From Bacillota bacterium (GTDB lineage: Bacteria; Bacillota; Clostridia; Christensenellales; CAG-138), in the NCBI GenBank assembly GCA_023409435.1, contig JAEYHP010000060.1, positions 1 to 27,919 of the forward strand: 27,919 bases of DNA, read 5' to 3'. The translations under genes and the position numbers were made by a program. Numbering within the stretch: the first letter of the stretch is position 1; every line of letters begins with the position of its first letter. A model generated the notes under the pieces. The model had not been told where the DNA came from, ran no database searches, and saw only the letters and a list, made by a program, of their open reading frames with translations. Positions 14,762-22,746 of the stretch are shown piece after piece.

Positions 14762-15721
14762 TTAGAAGATACCGATGGGAAAGCGTTCGATTTGATTGCG
14801 CAAAGGATCAAGCTCTGTTATCGTTTCGTCTTCTGTCAGAAAGCGTTCAATGGAGTGTTCCGCACCTGAGCGTTCCGCGTTACGGACGATAATCAGACTG
14901 TTCCGGTATTCGTTGGGCGTGAAGCCTAGCTGCTCCGAAAAAGCGCGGTAAAGGTAACGGTAATCCGAAAACCCACATTCCATGCAGACGTCGATCAGCT
15001 TTTTATCCGTATAGGCCACAAGGTTCTTGGCGTGGCTGAATCGGATGTAGTTCAGATATTCCTGAAACGACCGGTCCAGATTCTCCTTAAAAAAGTGGGA
15101 GAGGTAGTAGGGGGAGATATTTTCACGCTCTGCGATGTCGGAGAGCAGGAGCCTGTTCATGTAGTTGGCGTCGATATAGTCTAAGATACGGTTGAGTCGT
15201 TCCACCCGCGCGCGGGAGCGGTGCAGGGCGTCGTCCGATACCTTATGGTACGGCAGGCGGGATACCAGGGGCTGCATGATGAAATGCGCCATGCCGTGGC
15301 AAAGAAACTCATAAGTTTCGCCGCCCTGAAAATACCGATACGTCAGCGCAATCAGCATGGCCCGCAGATGTTCATATTCTTCGCTGAACAGATTCTCCCG
15401 TAAACCCAGCGCGTCAAAGCTGATGTTCTGAAAAGACGGAAAGCAGTCCTTAAAGAACTGCGGCGAAATTTGCACGCACAGCATGCGCGCGGGGGAGCCT
15501 ATGGATTTGTATTCGTGCACCTGGTTGGAATTGAGCAAGAAAATGCTGCCCGCCTCCATACGGGTTGTTTCCCGCAGGGAGGTGACGGTCATGGCGCCAT
15601 GCAGCACCAGGCTCAATTCCAGTTCCCGGTGCAGGTGCGGCGTGCGGTAGTCGATATCTACCACAAAACAGCAGATGTGTTTGAGCCGCGGATGGGGAAC
15701 GATCTCATATTCTCTTTTCAT
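14762..15721 (-). CDS. AraC-family transcriptional regulator (cupin sensor)
   Basis: A 319-residue regulator. The N-terminal cupin-like sensor (about 1-150) contains the familiar pattern PHLHRELELSLVLHGAMTVTS and IFLLNSNQVHEYKSIGSPARMLCVQISPQFF. The C-terminal pair of helix-turn-helix motifs (about 183-280) contains LLLSDIAERENISPYYLSHFFKENLDRSFQEYLNYIR and the conserved GFSDYRYLYRAFSEQLGFTPNEYR. A tail of about 40 residues follows the DNA-binding domain, longer than usual. Adjacent to and upstream of xylA on the same strand, it probably controls xylA in response to a pentose or xylo-oligosaccharide (inference). The start ATG at 15721 has GGAGC upstream; a promoter and a palindrome lie just before it. 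Confidence 0.93.
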   Translation of the reverse strand: MKREYEIVPHPRLKHICCFVVDIDYRTPHLHRELELSLVLHGAMTVTSLRETTRMEAGSIFLLNSNQVHEYKSIGSPARMLCVQISPQFFKDCFPSFQNISFDALGLRENLFSEEYEHLRAMLIALTYRYFQGGETYEFLCHGMAHFIMQPLVSRLPYHKVSDDALHRSRARVERLNRILDYIDANYMNRLLLSDIAERENISPYYLSHFFKENLDRSFQEYLNYIRFSHAKNLVAYTDKKLIDVCMECGFSDYRYLYRAFSEQLGFTPNEYRNSLIIVRNAERSGAEHSIERFLTEDETITELDPLRNQIERFPIGIF

Positions 15722-15751
15722 TCGCGGAAGCTCCGTTTTGTATGGATAGGG

Positions 15752-15763
15752 AGTACATGTACT
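15752..15763. promoter_or_regulatory. 12-bp palindrome at the AraC gene start site
   Basis: AGTACATGTACT is a perfect palindrome lying just downstream of the -10 box (15772-15777, minus strand), at the predicted transcription start. It is a candidate operator for control of this regulator gene. Confidence 0.45.
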
Positions 15764-15771
15764 TATAAAAT

Positions 15772-15800
15772 ATCGTACCGCGTATATGACATGGGGTCAA
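15772..15800 (-). promoter_or_regulatory. Promoter of the AraC gene
   Basis: On the minus strand, -35 TTGACC (15795-15800), 17-base spacer, -10 TACGAT (15772-15777). The leader would be about 45 bases. Confidence 0.6.
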
Positions 15801-15837
15801 GGGTGCTGATCAAATATGGAAAAAAGGGAACAGGTAT

Positions 15838-16210
15838 GCGCCTGCTCCCAAGATTTCAAGGTATCGGCGCTTACAGCGCCGACGATTATTTTTTACTGTG
15901 GGGAAACGCAGTTTCCCCACACCCCTTCCTTAAGAACAGCCGTACTCACGGGAGGGGCCAATACCTGCAGCCACAAGCGTTTTTTGACACTCTCGATAGA
16001 CATCCCTATGTTAGGGCGTTACCAGAATGGGTTTTTAGGGCCGTTACGGCCTAAACGGAGGCTTGGGGGGACGAGCCAAGCGCCGCCTGTGGCGGAAGAA
16101 GCGCGGCGAAGTTCCAGTGAGAAAGGGAGCGCAAGGATGCAGCTCTGCTGCAACGCAGCGCGACCATTGCGAACTGTGGGACAAGCCTCCAACTATCCTT
16201 TTCAGACTGT
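15838..16210. repeat. Hairpin-dense gene-free island
   Basis: Between the AraC gene and the ABC operon lie about 370 bases with no convincing gene but at least six hairpins. They are TCGGCGC/GCGCCGA (15864-15882), TGTGGGGAAAC/GTTTCCCCACA (15897-15921, 11 bp, GCA loop), TTTAGG-CCG/CGG-CCTAAA (16034-16055), GCTTGG/CCAAGC (16061-16081), CCGCC/GGCGG (16083-16095) and TGCAGC/GCTGCA (16138-16152). The first is followed by ATTATTTTTT. This could be a REP-like repeat, a structured RNA or a terminator cluster. The family is not recognised. Confidence 0.55.
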
Positions 16211-16219
16211 CAGCGGCAT

Positions 16220-18079
16220 TTAAGACAATTCAAACTGCCCCGTATACAGCTGATAGTAACGCCCCTTTTGCGCCACCAGTTCCTCGTGGTTGCCGCGCTC
16301 GAGTATTTCGCCGTTTTCCAGCACAATGATGGCCTTTGCGTTGCGCACGGTGGAAAGCCGGTGGGCGATCACGAACACTGTCCGGTTTTCCATCAGGTGG
16401 TCCATGCCGGTTTCAATGAGCTTTTCGGTATAGGTATCCACCGAGCTTGTGGCCTCGTCCAGTATCAGCACCGGCGCGTTCGCGACGGTGGCCCGGGCGA
16501 TAGCGATCAATTGCCGCTGCCCCTGGCTCAGGTTCCCGCCGTCGCCTGTCAGCATGGTATTATAACCTTCGGGCAGCCTGCGGATAAAGAAATCCGCGTT
16601 GGCGAGCTTTGCGGCTTCTACCACTTCTTCCATGGCGGCGTCCGGGTTGCCGTAACGGATATTGTCCGCTATGGTGCCGGTAAAGAGGTGGGTATCCTGC
16701 AGCACGATGCCGAGTGAACGCCTGAGATCGTCCTTTTTGATCTCGCGCACGTCGATGCCGTCGTATGTGATGCTGCCTTCGTCCACATCGTAAAACCGGT
16801 TGATGAGGTTCGCCACCGTCGTCTTCCCTGCGCCGGTGGAACCGACGAATGCGATCTTCTGGCCGGGCTTGGCGTACAGGTTGATTTTTTTCAATGCGGC
16901 GCTGCCGGAGCCGTAGCCGAACATCACGTCATGAAAGCGCACATCCCCGCGCAGCGGGATGAGTTCCGCTTCGCCGTTTTCCTTTGGCCGCCGCCATGCC
17001 CATTCTCCCGTGCGCCTTTCGTACTCGTGGAGTTCGCCATCGGCATCTTTCTTTACATTTACAAGCGTAACCACGCCATCGTCGGTCTCCGGATTCTCTT
17101 CCATCACCTGGAATATGCGCTCCGCGCCGGAGAGGGCGGCCACCATAAAATTTAATTGCTGGGAAAGCTGGTTTAGCGGCATACCTAACTGGCGCACGTA
17201 CACAAGGTAAGAAGCAAGCGTACCAAGGTCTATCCGGCCGGAGATTGCAAAGAATGCGCCGATACACGCGGAAAGCGCAAAATTGAAATAGCACATACTG
17301 ACGATGGCGGGAATGAGTATGCCCGAATATGTCATGGCGCCGGTGCCCGCTTTGCGCAGTTTTTCGTTCAGGGCGGAGAAGGCATTGAGCTCCTTTTCCT
17401 CATGGTTGAATATGCGCACAACTTTCTGCCCGCTTACCATTTCCTCAACAAAGCCGTTGAGGCTGCCCATATACTTTTGCTGGCGGGAAAAATACGCATG
17501 GCTCTTTTTGCCGCTGTACCATAAAAACAGGAACATACCGAGAAAGAACAGCAGCACGATGACCGAAAGCTCAAAATTGAGCACGATGAGCACCGCGAAG
17601 GTACTAAGCATAACGATGATGCTCTGTACAAGCACCGTAAAGCTGTTGTTGAGGGCGACAGAGATCGTATCGATATCGTTGGTGAACCGGCTCATCAACT
17701 CACCGTGGGTGTGCGCATCAAAAAAACTCAAAGGCAGCGTCTGCACTTTGCGGAAGAGGTCGTCGCGGATTTCGCTGACCATCTTTTGCGCGGCGTTCAC
17801 CATTAAATGAGAATAACCATATGTGGCCGCCACGCCAAGAAGATAGAGGCCTCCCATAAACAGCAGCATTCCAATAAGCCCAGGAATATTCCCGGGAATG
17901 ATATATTCGTTGATGGCGGGCTTTAATAAATACGTGCCATATACGTTGGCGCCTGCGCTGATGACGACAAGCGCCGAAATCAGCAGCAGCGAACCTGTAT
18001 GTTTCTTCCCGTAGCGGAACAGTTGCCTGATCGTTTTCCAGGCGTCCTTGGGCTTGCTTGGGGGGGCGTGGCCTGCCAT
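16220..18079 (-). CDS. ABC exporter half-transporter, consensus ATPase site subunit
   Basis: A 619-residue membrane-ATPase fusion, second subunit of a heterodimeric exporter. Six transmembrane helices occupy about residues 25-310, with the MSRFTNDIDTISVAL coupling segment. The ATPase domain has Walker A VGSTGAGKTT, Q-loop VLQDTHLF, Walker B ILILDEATSSVD with the catalytic Glu, and H-loop VIAHRLS. The signature is LSQGQ rather than LSGGQ, as is usual for this partner, and it would face the degenerate site of the other subunit. A charged insertion of about 40 residues (KKDADGELHEYERRTGEWAW) precedes the ATPase domain. Its ATG overlaps the partner's stop by one base (TAATG). Substrate unknown; multidrug or peptide export is typical. 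Confidence 0.94.
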   Translation of the reverse strand: MAGHAPPSKPKDAWKTIRQLFRYGKKHTGSLLLISALVVISAGANVYGTYLLKPAINEYIIPGNIPGLIGMLLFMGGLYLLGVAATYGYSHLMVNAAQKMVSEIRDDLFRKVQTLPLSFFDAHTHGELMSRFTNDIDTISVALNNSFTVLVQSIIVMLSTFAVLIVLNFELSVIVLLFFLGMFLFLWYSGKKSHAYFSRQQKYMGSLNGFVEEMVSGQKVVRIFNHEEKELNAFSALNEKLRKAGTGAMTYSGILIPAIVSMCYFNFALSACIGAFFAISGRIDLGTLASYLVYVRQLGMPLNQLSQQLNFMVAALSGAERIFQVMEENPETDDGVVTLVNVKKDADGELHEYERRTGEWAWRRPKENGEAELIPLRGDVRFHDVMFGYGSGSAALKKINLYAKPGQKIAFVGSTGAGKTTVANLINRFYDVDEGSITYDGIDVREIKKDDLRRSLGIVLQDTHLFTGTIADNIRYGNPDAAMEEVVEAAKLANADFFIRRLPEGYNTMLTGDGGNLSQGQRQLIAIARATVANAPVLILDEATSSVDTYTEKLIETGMDHLMENRTVFVIAHRLSTVRNAKAIIVLENGEILERGNHEELVAQKGRYYQLYTGQFELS

Positions 18080-19803
18080 TACGCGATCGCCCCCTTCCGC
18101 TGGAACTCGTACATATCACGGTAAATGGCGTTCGAGTGAAGCAGTTCCTCATGCGTGCCCAAGCCGTCGATTTCTCCCTCTTTAAGCACCACAATCAGGT
18201 CCGCGTCCTCAACGGCGCTGATACGCTGCGCGATAATGATTTTGGTCGTATTTTTTAAGCTTTCCGCCATGCGTTCGCGGATTTTCGCTTCCGTCGCGGT
18301 GTCAACGGCGCTTGTGGAATCATCGAATATCAGGATGCGCGGGAGCTTGAGCAACGCACGCGCAATACAGAGCCTTTGCTTTTGCCCGCCGGAAAGATTG
18401 ACTCCAGCCTGTCCGAGGACGGCTTCATAGCCGTCTGGTATCCGGCCTAAGAATTCATCCGCGCAGGAGATGTGGCAGGCTAGGTCAAGTTCCTCCTGTG
18501 TGGCGTTTTCGTCGCCCCACTTGAGGTTCTCGCGGATTGTGCCCGAAAACAGAGTATTCTTTTGCAGCACCATGCCAATGGCGTCCCTCAGATGCGAGAG
18601 AGGATATTCCTTCACATCGCGTCCGTCGATCTTTAAAGTACCGGAGGTCACGTCATACAGCCTTGGAATCAGCTGCACCAGGGAGGATTTTGCGGAGCCG
18701 GTGCCGCCGATAATCCCCACCGTCTGCCCGGCCTCAATATGCAGGGTGATATCGGAAAGCACGTATTCCCTGGCGATTTCCTGGTATTTGAAATATACGT
18801 GTTCAAAATCGATGCTGCCATGTTCCACCGTATTGCAGTCCGGGCCGCAGGCAAGGCCCGCGGGGGCATGCATCACCTCATAGATGCGGCCTATGGAGGT
18901 CATGGACCGGCTGAGCATCAAAAACACGTTGGAGATCATCGTAAGGGAGAATAATATCTGCATGACGTAGCTTAAGAAACCGGTCAGTTCCCCCACCTTC
19001 ATGGCTCCCGTTTGGACGAAGTTGCCACCGAACCAGAGTATGGCGACGATGGTTGCATACATCACAAACTGCAGGCAGGGCGCATTCAAAACCGCATAAT
19101 GGAAGGCCTGCTCGGAAGCGGAGCGGAGATTTTCGTTGGCTTCGCTGAATTTTGCGCACTCGCTCTCGCCGCGCACATAGGATTTTACGGTACGGATGGC
19201 TGTCAGGTTTTCCTGGATAACGGAATTGACCTTGTCGAGCATCCGCTGCATGACTCCAAACACCGGGCCGAGTTTGCGTAAAATCCAATACAGGCAGATG
19301 CCAAGCGTGGGCATAGCGATGACAAATACCAACGAAAGCTGCGGGCTCATGGAGAAGGTCATGACAAGCCCCATTACCATCATCACCGGTCCGCGCACAA
19401 CGGGGCGGATGCCATTGCAGACGGCGTTTTGCAATATGGTAATGTCGTTGGTGAGCCGCGTGATCAGGGAAGCGTTGCTGAAACGGTCCATATCCGCAAA
19501 AGAAAAGCTTTGTACTTTTTGATACTCCGCTTTTCTCAATTCCGCGCCGAATCCCTGCCCGGCGACAGCGGCCAGGCGCGCATACAGCGCGCCCAAAATG
19601 AGCGAGGCCAGCGCGCAGCCCACCATGCTCAAACTTTTGATGACGATATAGTTTTTGTCCCGGGTTGCGACGCCGATATCGATGATATCCGCCATGATCA
19701 GAGGTATGATCAGCTCACACGCGGATTCGAACATTACGCAGAGAAGGCTTCCGGTCAAATATTTACGGTAGTTCTTAAAATACTTCAAAAAATGTCTTAA
19801 CAT
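18079..19803 (-). CDS. ABC exporter half-transporter, degenerate ATPase site subunit
   Basis: A 574-residue partner of the downstream half-transporter. Six transmembrane helices (about 15-300) include RLTNDITILQNAV. In the ATPase domain the Walker A is GGTGSAKSS (Ala371 where Gly is usual), the signature is the consensus LSGGQKQR, Walker B is LIFDDSTSAVD with Asp495 in place of the catalytic Glu, and the H-loop is AQRIS with Gln526 instead of His. This set of changes is characteristic of the non-hydrolysing site of TM287/288- and BmrCD-type heterodimers. The gene lies 22 bases after marR and overlaps the next gene by one base, so all three form an operon. The start is ATG at 19803 with GGAG upstream. 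Confidence 0.94.
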   Translation of the reverse strand: MLRHFLKYFKNYRKYLTGSLLCVMFESACELIIPLIMADIIDIGVATRDKNYIVIKSLSMVGCALASLILGALYARLAAVAGQGFGAELRKAEYQKVQSFSFADMDRFSNASLITRLTNDITILQNAVCNGIRPVVRGPVMMVMGLVMTFSMSPQLSLVFVIAMPTLGICLYWILRKLGPVFGVMQRMLDKVNSVIQENLTAIRTVKSYVRGESECAKFSEANENLRSASEQAFHYAVLNAPCLQFVMYATIVAILWFGGNFVQTGAMKVGELTGFLSYVMQILFSLTMISNVFLMLSRSMTSIGRIYEVMHAPAGLACGPDCNTVEHGSIDFEHVYFKYQEIAREYVLSDITLHIEAGQTVGIIGGTGSAKSSLVQLIPRLYDVTSGTLKIDGRDVKEYPLSHLRDAIGMVLQKNTLFSGTIRENLKWGDENATQEELDLACHISCADEFLGRIPDGYEAVLGQAGVNLSGGQKQRLCIARALLKLPRILIFDDSTSAVDTATEAKIRERMAESLKNTTKIIIAQRISAVEDADLIVVLKEGEIDGLGTHEELLHSNAIYRDMYEFQRKGAIA

Positions 19804-19825
19804 AACTCTCCAAAAGAAAAATGGC

Positions 19826-20254
19826 TTATTCCAACACTTTGCCGGACAGGTTGTGGTACATGCGGCAAAGGTATTCTACAAACGCATCCTGCTCGGCCTG
19901 GGTGAATCCCCGCATGGCGGCGGCCTCCATGTTCGTGCACAGCCGCTGCCACTTTGCATAAGCCTCGCGCCCCTTATCGGTAATGGATATGCACTCGGCC
20001 CGTTTCCGTTCGGCAAGGGAGGAACGCTGCACCAGCCCGGCCTCCACCATATTATTCAGAATGCGGGATACGGTTGCGGGCTCGATATCGAGCGCCCGCG
20101 CGATCTCCTTTTGCATGCAGTTGTTGCGGCGGGAAAGGTAGTTTAATATCCTGGGCTGTCCCGGCGAAAGCCCGATCTCCTCCCTGCCCGGCCGGAGCCT
20201 GTTTTTCTGCGCGTGATAGGTATTATACAGCGCCATATGCAGCTGTACCGGCAT
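19826..20254 (-). CDS. MarR-family transcriptional regulator
   Basis: A 142-residue winged-helix repressor, the first gene of the ABC exporter operon. After an N-terminal dimerisation helix (LHMALYNTYHAQKNRL) comes GLSPGQPRILNYLSR, the recognition helix region EIARALDIEPATVSRILNNMVEAGLVQRSS, and the wing ERKRAECISITDKGREAY, followed by C-terminal dimerisation helices. Length is standard. The ATG at 20254 has AGGAGGT 6 bases upstream. A perfect 20-base palindrome covers the -10 box of its promoter, so the protein probably represses its own operon and is released by a compound that the exporter handles (inference from family behaviour). Confidence 0.93.
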   Translation of the reverse strand: MPVQLHMALYNTYHAQKNRLRPGREEIGLSPGQPRILNYLSRRNNCMQKEIARALDIEPATVSRILNNMVEAGLVQRSSLAERKRAECISITDKGREAYAKWQRLCTNMEAAAMRGFTQAEQDAFVEYLCRMYHNLSGKVLE

Positions 20255-20271
20255 ACAAATACCTCCTATAA

Positions 20272-20279
20272 TTAGCTAA
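20272..20279. promoter_or_regulatory. Short palindrome TTAGCTAA in the marR leader
   Basis: An 8-base palindrome 4 bases from the 20-base operator, sharing its TTAGC half-site. It could be a secondary MarR contact. Confidence 0.35.
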
Positions 20280-20282
20280 CTA

Positions 20283-20302
20283 ACGATTAGCATGCTAATC
20301 GT
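20283..20302. promoter_or_regulatory. MarR operator, 20-bp perfect palindrome
   Basis: ACGATTAGCATGCTAATCGT is perfectly symmetrical and spans most of the -10 box of the marR promoter. Location and length fit a MarR dimer site that blocks RNA polymerase. Confidence 0.8.
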
Positions 20303-20326
20303 AGACCTATATCAAGAGAATGTCAA
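20298..20326 (-). promoter_or_regulatory. Promoter of the marR-ABC operon
   Basis: On the minus strand, -35 TTGACA (20321-20326), 17-base spacer, -10 TACGAT (20298-20303). The -10 overlaps the 20-base palindrome. Confidence 0.78.
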
Positions 20327-20359
20327 GGTAATTTGAAGTGATTTGATGTATGGAACGGG

Positions 20360-21109
20360 TTATTGATTGCCCCAGTTGGAGCGGAAATGCGTCTGGCGGT
20401 AAGCGCCCGGCGTAACGCCGGTATGCGCCTTGAATACGCTTACAAAATGGCTTTGCGAATGGAACGCCAGGTAATTGCCGATTTCCTGCAACGTAAAGTC
20501 CGAAAACTTCAGCATGTTTTTCGCCGTTTCCACACGCTTTTCCCGAATATAGTCGGACAACGGCATTTTAACCTCTCGCTTGAAGAGCGTGGAAAGGTAG
20601 GATCGGCTCAATCCCACATGGGTCGCGATCTCTGTGGCCTCAATCGTCTCATGCAAATGCAGGTAGATATAATCGAGCGCCAGAAGCACGGCTTTGGGGT
20701 ACCTGTGCAGGCGCTGCCTGGCCGTGCGCAGCGTGAATTCCTCCACCATGACGCGGTGCAGCGCGCTGATTTCCGCCACGGTATTTACAAGATCCATGCG
20801 CTGGATAAAAAGGTCGCTCAAATTATACGCCGTTTCCTGGTCCATGCCGCCCTCTATGGCGAACCGGGTTGTCATGGTTGTCGCCGCGACAAACAGGTAC
20901 CGCTTGTCGCGGACCGGGTCGTCCGAAAGGTGGCCCACCGAATCGCTGTTAAACATGCGCGCGCTTTCCTCCACCGCGCGCATGTCGCCGTCCCGCACGT
21001 ACTCATATTGCAGCAGTTCCTGGTCGTAGGCATGGTGCGAAAAACCGTATTCGCGCTGAAGGAATGCCATGTGTACGAGTTTCTTTTCAATATGTGTATG
21101 TTCGCGCAT
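20360..21109 (-). CDS. AraC-family transcriptional regulator
   Basis: A 249-residue regulator with a helical N-terminal region of unknown ligand (about 1-145) and a C-terminal AraC DNA-binding domain (about 150-245). The latter shows IEATEIATHVGLSRSYLSTLFKREVKMPLSDYIREKRVETAKNMLK and FTLQEIGNYLAFHSQSHFVSVFKAHTGVTPGAYR, both helix-turn-helix motifs intact. The N-terminus is not a cupin, unlike the AraC protein next to xylA. The start is taken as ATG at 21109 (MREHTHIEKK) with GGGGGA upstream; an in-frame ATG at 21154 has no ribosome site. It is divergent from the MFS gene, which is its most likely target (inference). Confidence 0.9.
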   Translation of the reverse strand: MREHTHIEKKLVHMAFLQREYGFSHHAYDQELLQYEYVRDGDMRAVEESARMFNSDSVGHLSDDPVRDKRYLFVAATTMTTRFAIEGGMDQETAYNLSDLFIQRMDLVNTVAEISALHRVMVEEFTLRTARQRLHRYPKAVLLALDYIYLHLHETIEATEIATHVGLSRSYLSTLFKREVKMPLSDYIREKRVETAKNMLKFSDFTLQEIGNYLAFHSQSHFVSVFKAHTGVTPGAYRQTHFRSNWGNQ

Positions 21110-21160
21110 CGTCTTTCCCCCTGTTATACTCGTCTTAGCCCAGATAATACGCAACGTGTC

Positions 21161-21189
21161 TTATACAAATCAAACGCGGATGATATACT
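21161..21189 (+). promoter_or_regulatory. Probable promoter of the MFS gene
   Basis: -10 TATACT (21184-21189) with a 17-base spacer from a weak -35 TTATAC (21161-21166). The poor -35 would fit activation by the divergent AraC regulator. Confidence 0.45.
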
Positions 21190-21253
21190 TTACTCCCAAA
21201 TACTGATAAAGTAATATCGGTCATTCTGCCAAACGGAGGGTTATTTCAACAAT

Positions 21254-22480
21254 ATGGCAAGCCTTCTTCTTGTGGTCATCTATATTGCTTTCATCGGGCT
21301 GGGTCTGCCGGATTCGCTGCTGGGCGCCGCCTGGCCGGTGGCGCATATCGATCTGGGTGCTGCGCTGCCTCTCGCGGGGATCGTATCCATCGTTTCGGCG
21401 GGCGGGACGGTCGTTTCCAGCCTGGTTTCCGAGCGCATGATCAGGCGGTTCGGCACGGGCGCCGTCACGGCCGTTTCGGTCCTTTTAACATCCCTTGCGC
21501 TGATGGGCATGGGATTTGTGCGGGAGTTCTGGGTGGTGCTTGTGCTGGCAGTTCCCCTTGGCATAGGGGCCGGTACGGTGGACGCCGCGCTCAACAACTT
21601 TGTTGCGCTCCACTACAAGGCCACACATATGAACTGGCTGCACTGCTTCTGGGGCGTGGGCGCAACGGCGGGGCCTATGATCATGTCGCTCTATCTTTCC
21701 GGGAACTTCTGGCATGGCGCGTACCGCACGGTATCCCTCACGCTGTTTGGCATCGCCTGCCTCATCGCGTGCTCGCTGCCGTTGTGGAAGCGCGTAGGGC
21801 AGAAGATCGCGGCGGCAGTGGATAAGGGTCATGAAATCGTCCCGCGCCGGGTTCTGTTGAGGCGGCCGGGCGCCGCGTTTATGTGCGTCGCCTTTTTTAC
21901 CTACTGCGCCGCCGAATATGCGACAGGGCTTTGGGCCAGCACATACTTCGTAAACGTCAAAGGCATCGCGCCGGATATCGCCGCCTCCTGGGCGTCCATG
22001 TTTTTCTTGGGCATCACGGCGGGCAGGCTTCTTTCCGGCTTCGCGGCGATGAAACTTTCCGATCAGACGCTGGTGCGCATCGGGGAGGGCATGATACTGT
22101 TCGGCGTACTGATATTGCTGCTGCCGCTTCCGAATACGCTGCTGATCGCGGGGCTTTTACTCATTGGCCTCGGGTGCGCGCCGATATTCCCATCCCTCTT
22201 GGATGATACGCCGAAGCTGTTTGGCGCGCAGCACTCGCAGGGCATGATGGGGCTGCAGCTTGCAAGTGCATACGCGGGCGGTACACTGATGGCGCCTATG
22301 TTCGGTTGGATCTCTCCCGTGATCGGTCTTGCCGCATGGCCCTGGTACCTGCTGGCCATATTCGTGCTGATGATATTCGCCACCGAGCGCACGCAGTGGG
22401 AGGCGGCAAAAGCGGGAGCAATGGAGCGCATGGCCGACAGCGCGGCGTTTGCTTGCCCGGCGGAAGGGGAGGAAGCATAA
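21254..22480 (+). CDS. MFS transporter (sugar-permease-like)
   Basis: A 408-residue major facilitator with about 12 transmembrane segments. The first segments (LLLVVIYIAFIGLGLPDSLLGAAWPVAHIDLGA) and the central HYKATHMNWLHCFWGVGATAGPMIMS resemble the fucose/glucose-permease-like branch of MFS. An SERMIRRFGTGAV loop after TM2 corresponds to the MFS motif A region. The ATG at 21254 is preceded by GGAGGG at 21235-21240, a longer than usual gap of 13 bases. It is divergent from an AraC gene and its stop overlaps the start of a 70-residue protein (TAATG). Direction and substrate of transport are not certain. Confidence 0.9.
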   Translation: MASLLLVVIYIAFIGLGLPDSLLGAAWPVAHIDLGAALPLAGIVSIVSAGGTVVSSLVSERMIRRFGTGAVTAVSVLLTSLALMGMGFVREFWVVLVLAVPLGIGAGTVDAALNNFVALHYKATHMNWLHCFWGVGATAGPMIMSLYLSGNFWHGAYRTVSLTLFGIACLIACSLPLWKRVGQKIAAAVDKGHEIVPRRVLLRRPGAAFMCVAFFTYCAAEYATGLWASTYFVNVKGIAPDIAASWASMFFLGITAGRLLSGFAAMKLSDQTLVRIGEGMILFGVLILLLPLPNTLLIAGLLLIGLGCAPIFPSLLDDTPKLFGAQHSQGMMGLQLASAYAGGTLMAPMFGWISPVIGLAAWPWYLLAIFVLMIFATERTQWEAAKAGAMERMADSAAFACPAEGEEA

Positions 22481-22692
22481 TGGAGGAGCTTCATAAGCGC
22501 GTGGGCGCAAACATGGATATTGACCTTACAAGCGCGGCCGACGTACATTGGGCGCAGCAGCCCTGCCCGTGGAACGAACGCGAGGGCGGCGACGCGCACA
22601 AGTGCGCAGTCAAAAACATAAGCCTGTGCCGGTACTTCCGGGGAATTGAAGCGCCGGACACGGTGCTGTGCGCCTATCCAGAAGGGAAGTAA
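22480..22692 (+). CDS. Small Cys-containing protein, unknown function
   Basis: A 70-residue soluble protein starting at ATG 22480, which overlaps the MFS stop by one base, so it is translated by coupling. It has four cysteines: QPCPWN at Cys29, HKCAVKN at Cys42, SLCRYF at Cys49 and VLCAYP at Cys64. His and Asp/Glu residues stand near them. The pattern C-x12-C-x6-C-x14-C suggests metal binding or an iron-sulphur site, but no known domain was recognised. The composition (GIEAPDTVLCAYPEGK ending) looks like a genuine folded protein, not an overlap artefact. It is the last gene before a terminator at 22724. A function linked to the MFS transporter is only an inference from coupling. Confidence 0.8.
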   Translation: MEELHKRVGANMDIDLTSAADVHWAQQPCPWNEREGGDAHKCAVKNISLCRYFRGIEAPDTVLCAYPEGK

Positions 22693-22723
22693 CGGCCAAC
22701 ATAATTCGAAAAGCGTCTTTTGC

Positions 22724-22746
22724 GGCGGGTATCCCGCCACTTTTTT
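22724..22746 (+). terminator. Terminator after the small Cys protein
   Basis: GGCGGG (22724-22729) / CCCGCC (22733-22738), loop TAT, followed by ACTTTTTT. Its T-run touches the stop of the convergent MATE gene at 22745. Confidence 0.82.

Noticed and set aside
20363..21214. 283-codon plus-strand frame
   Set aside because: It is the antisense of the AraC gene, has no recognisable domain and is rich in His/Arg, as GC-skewed shadows are.
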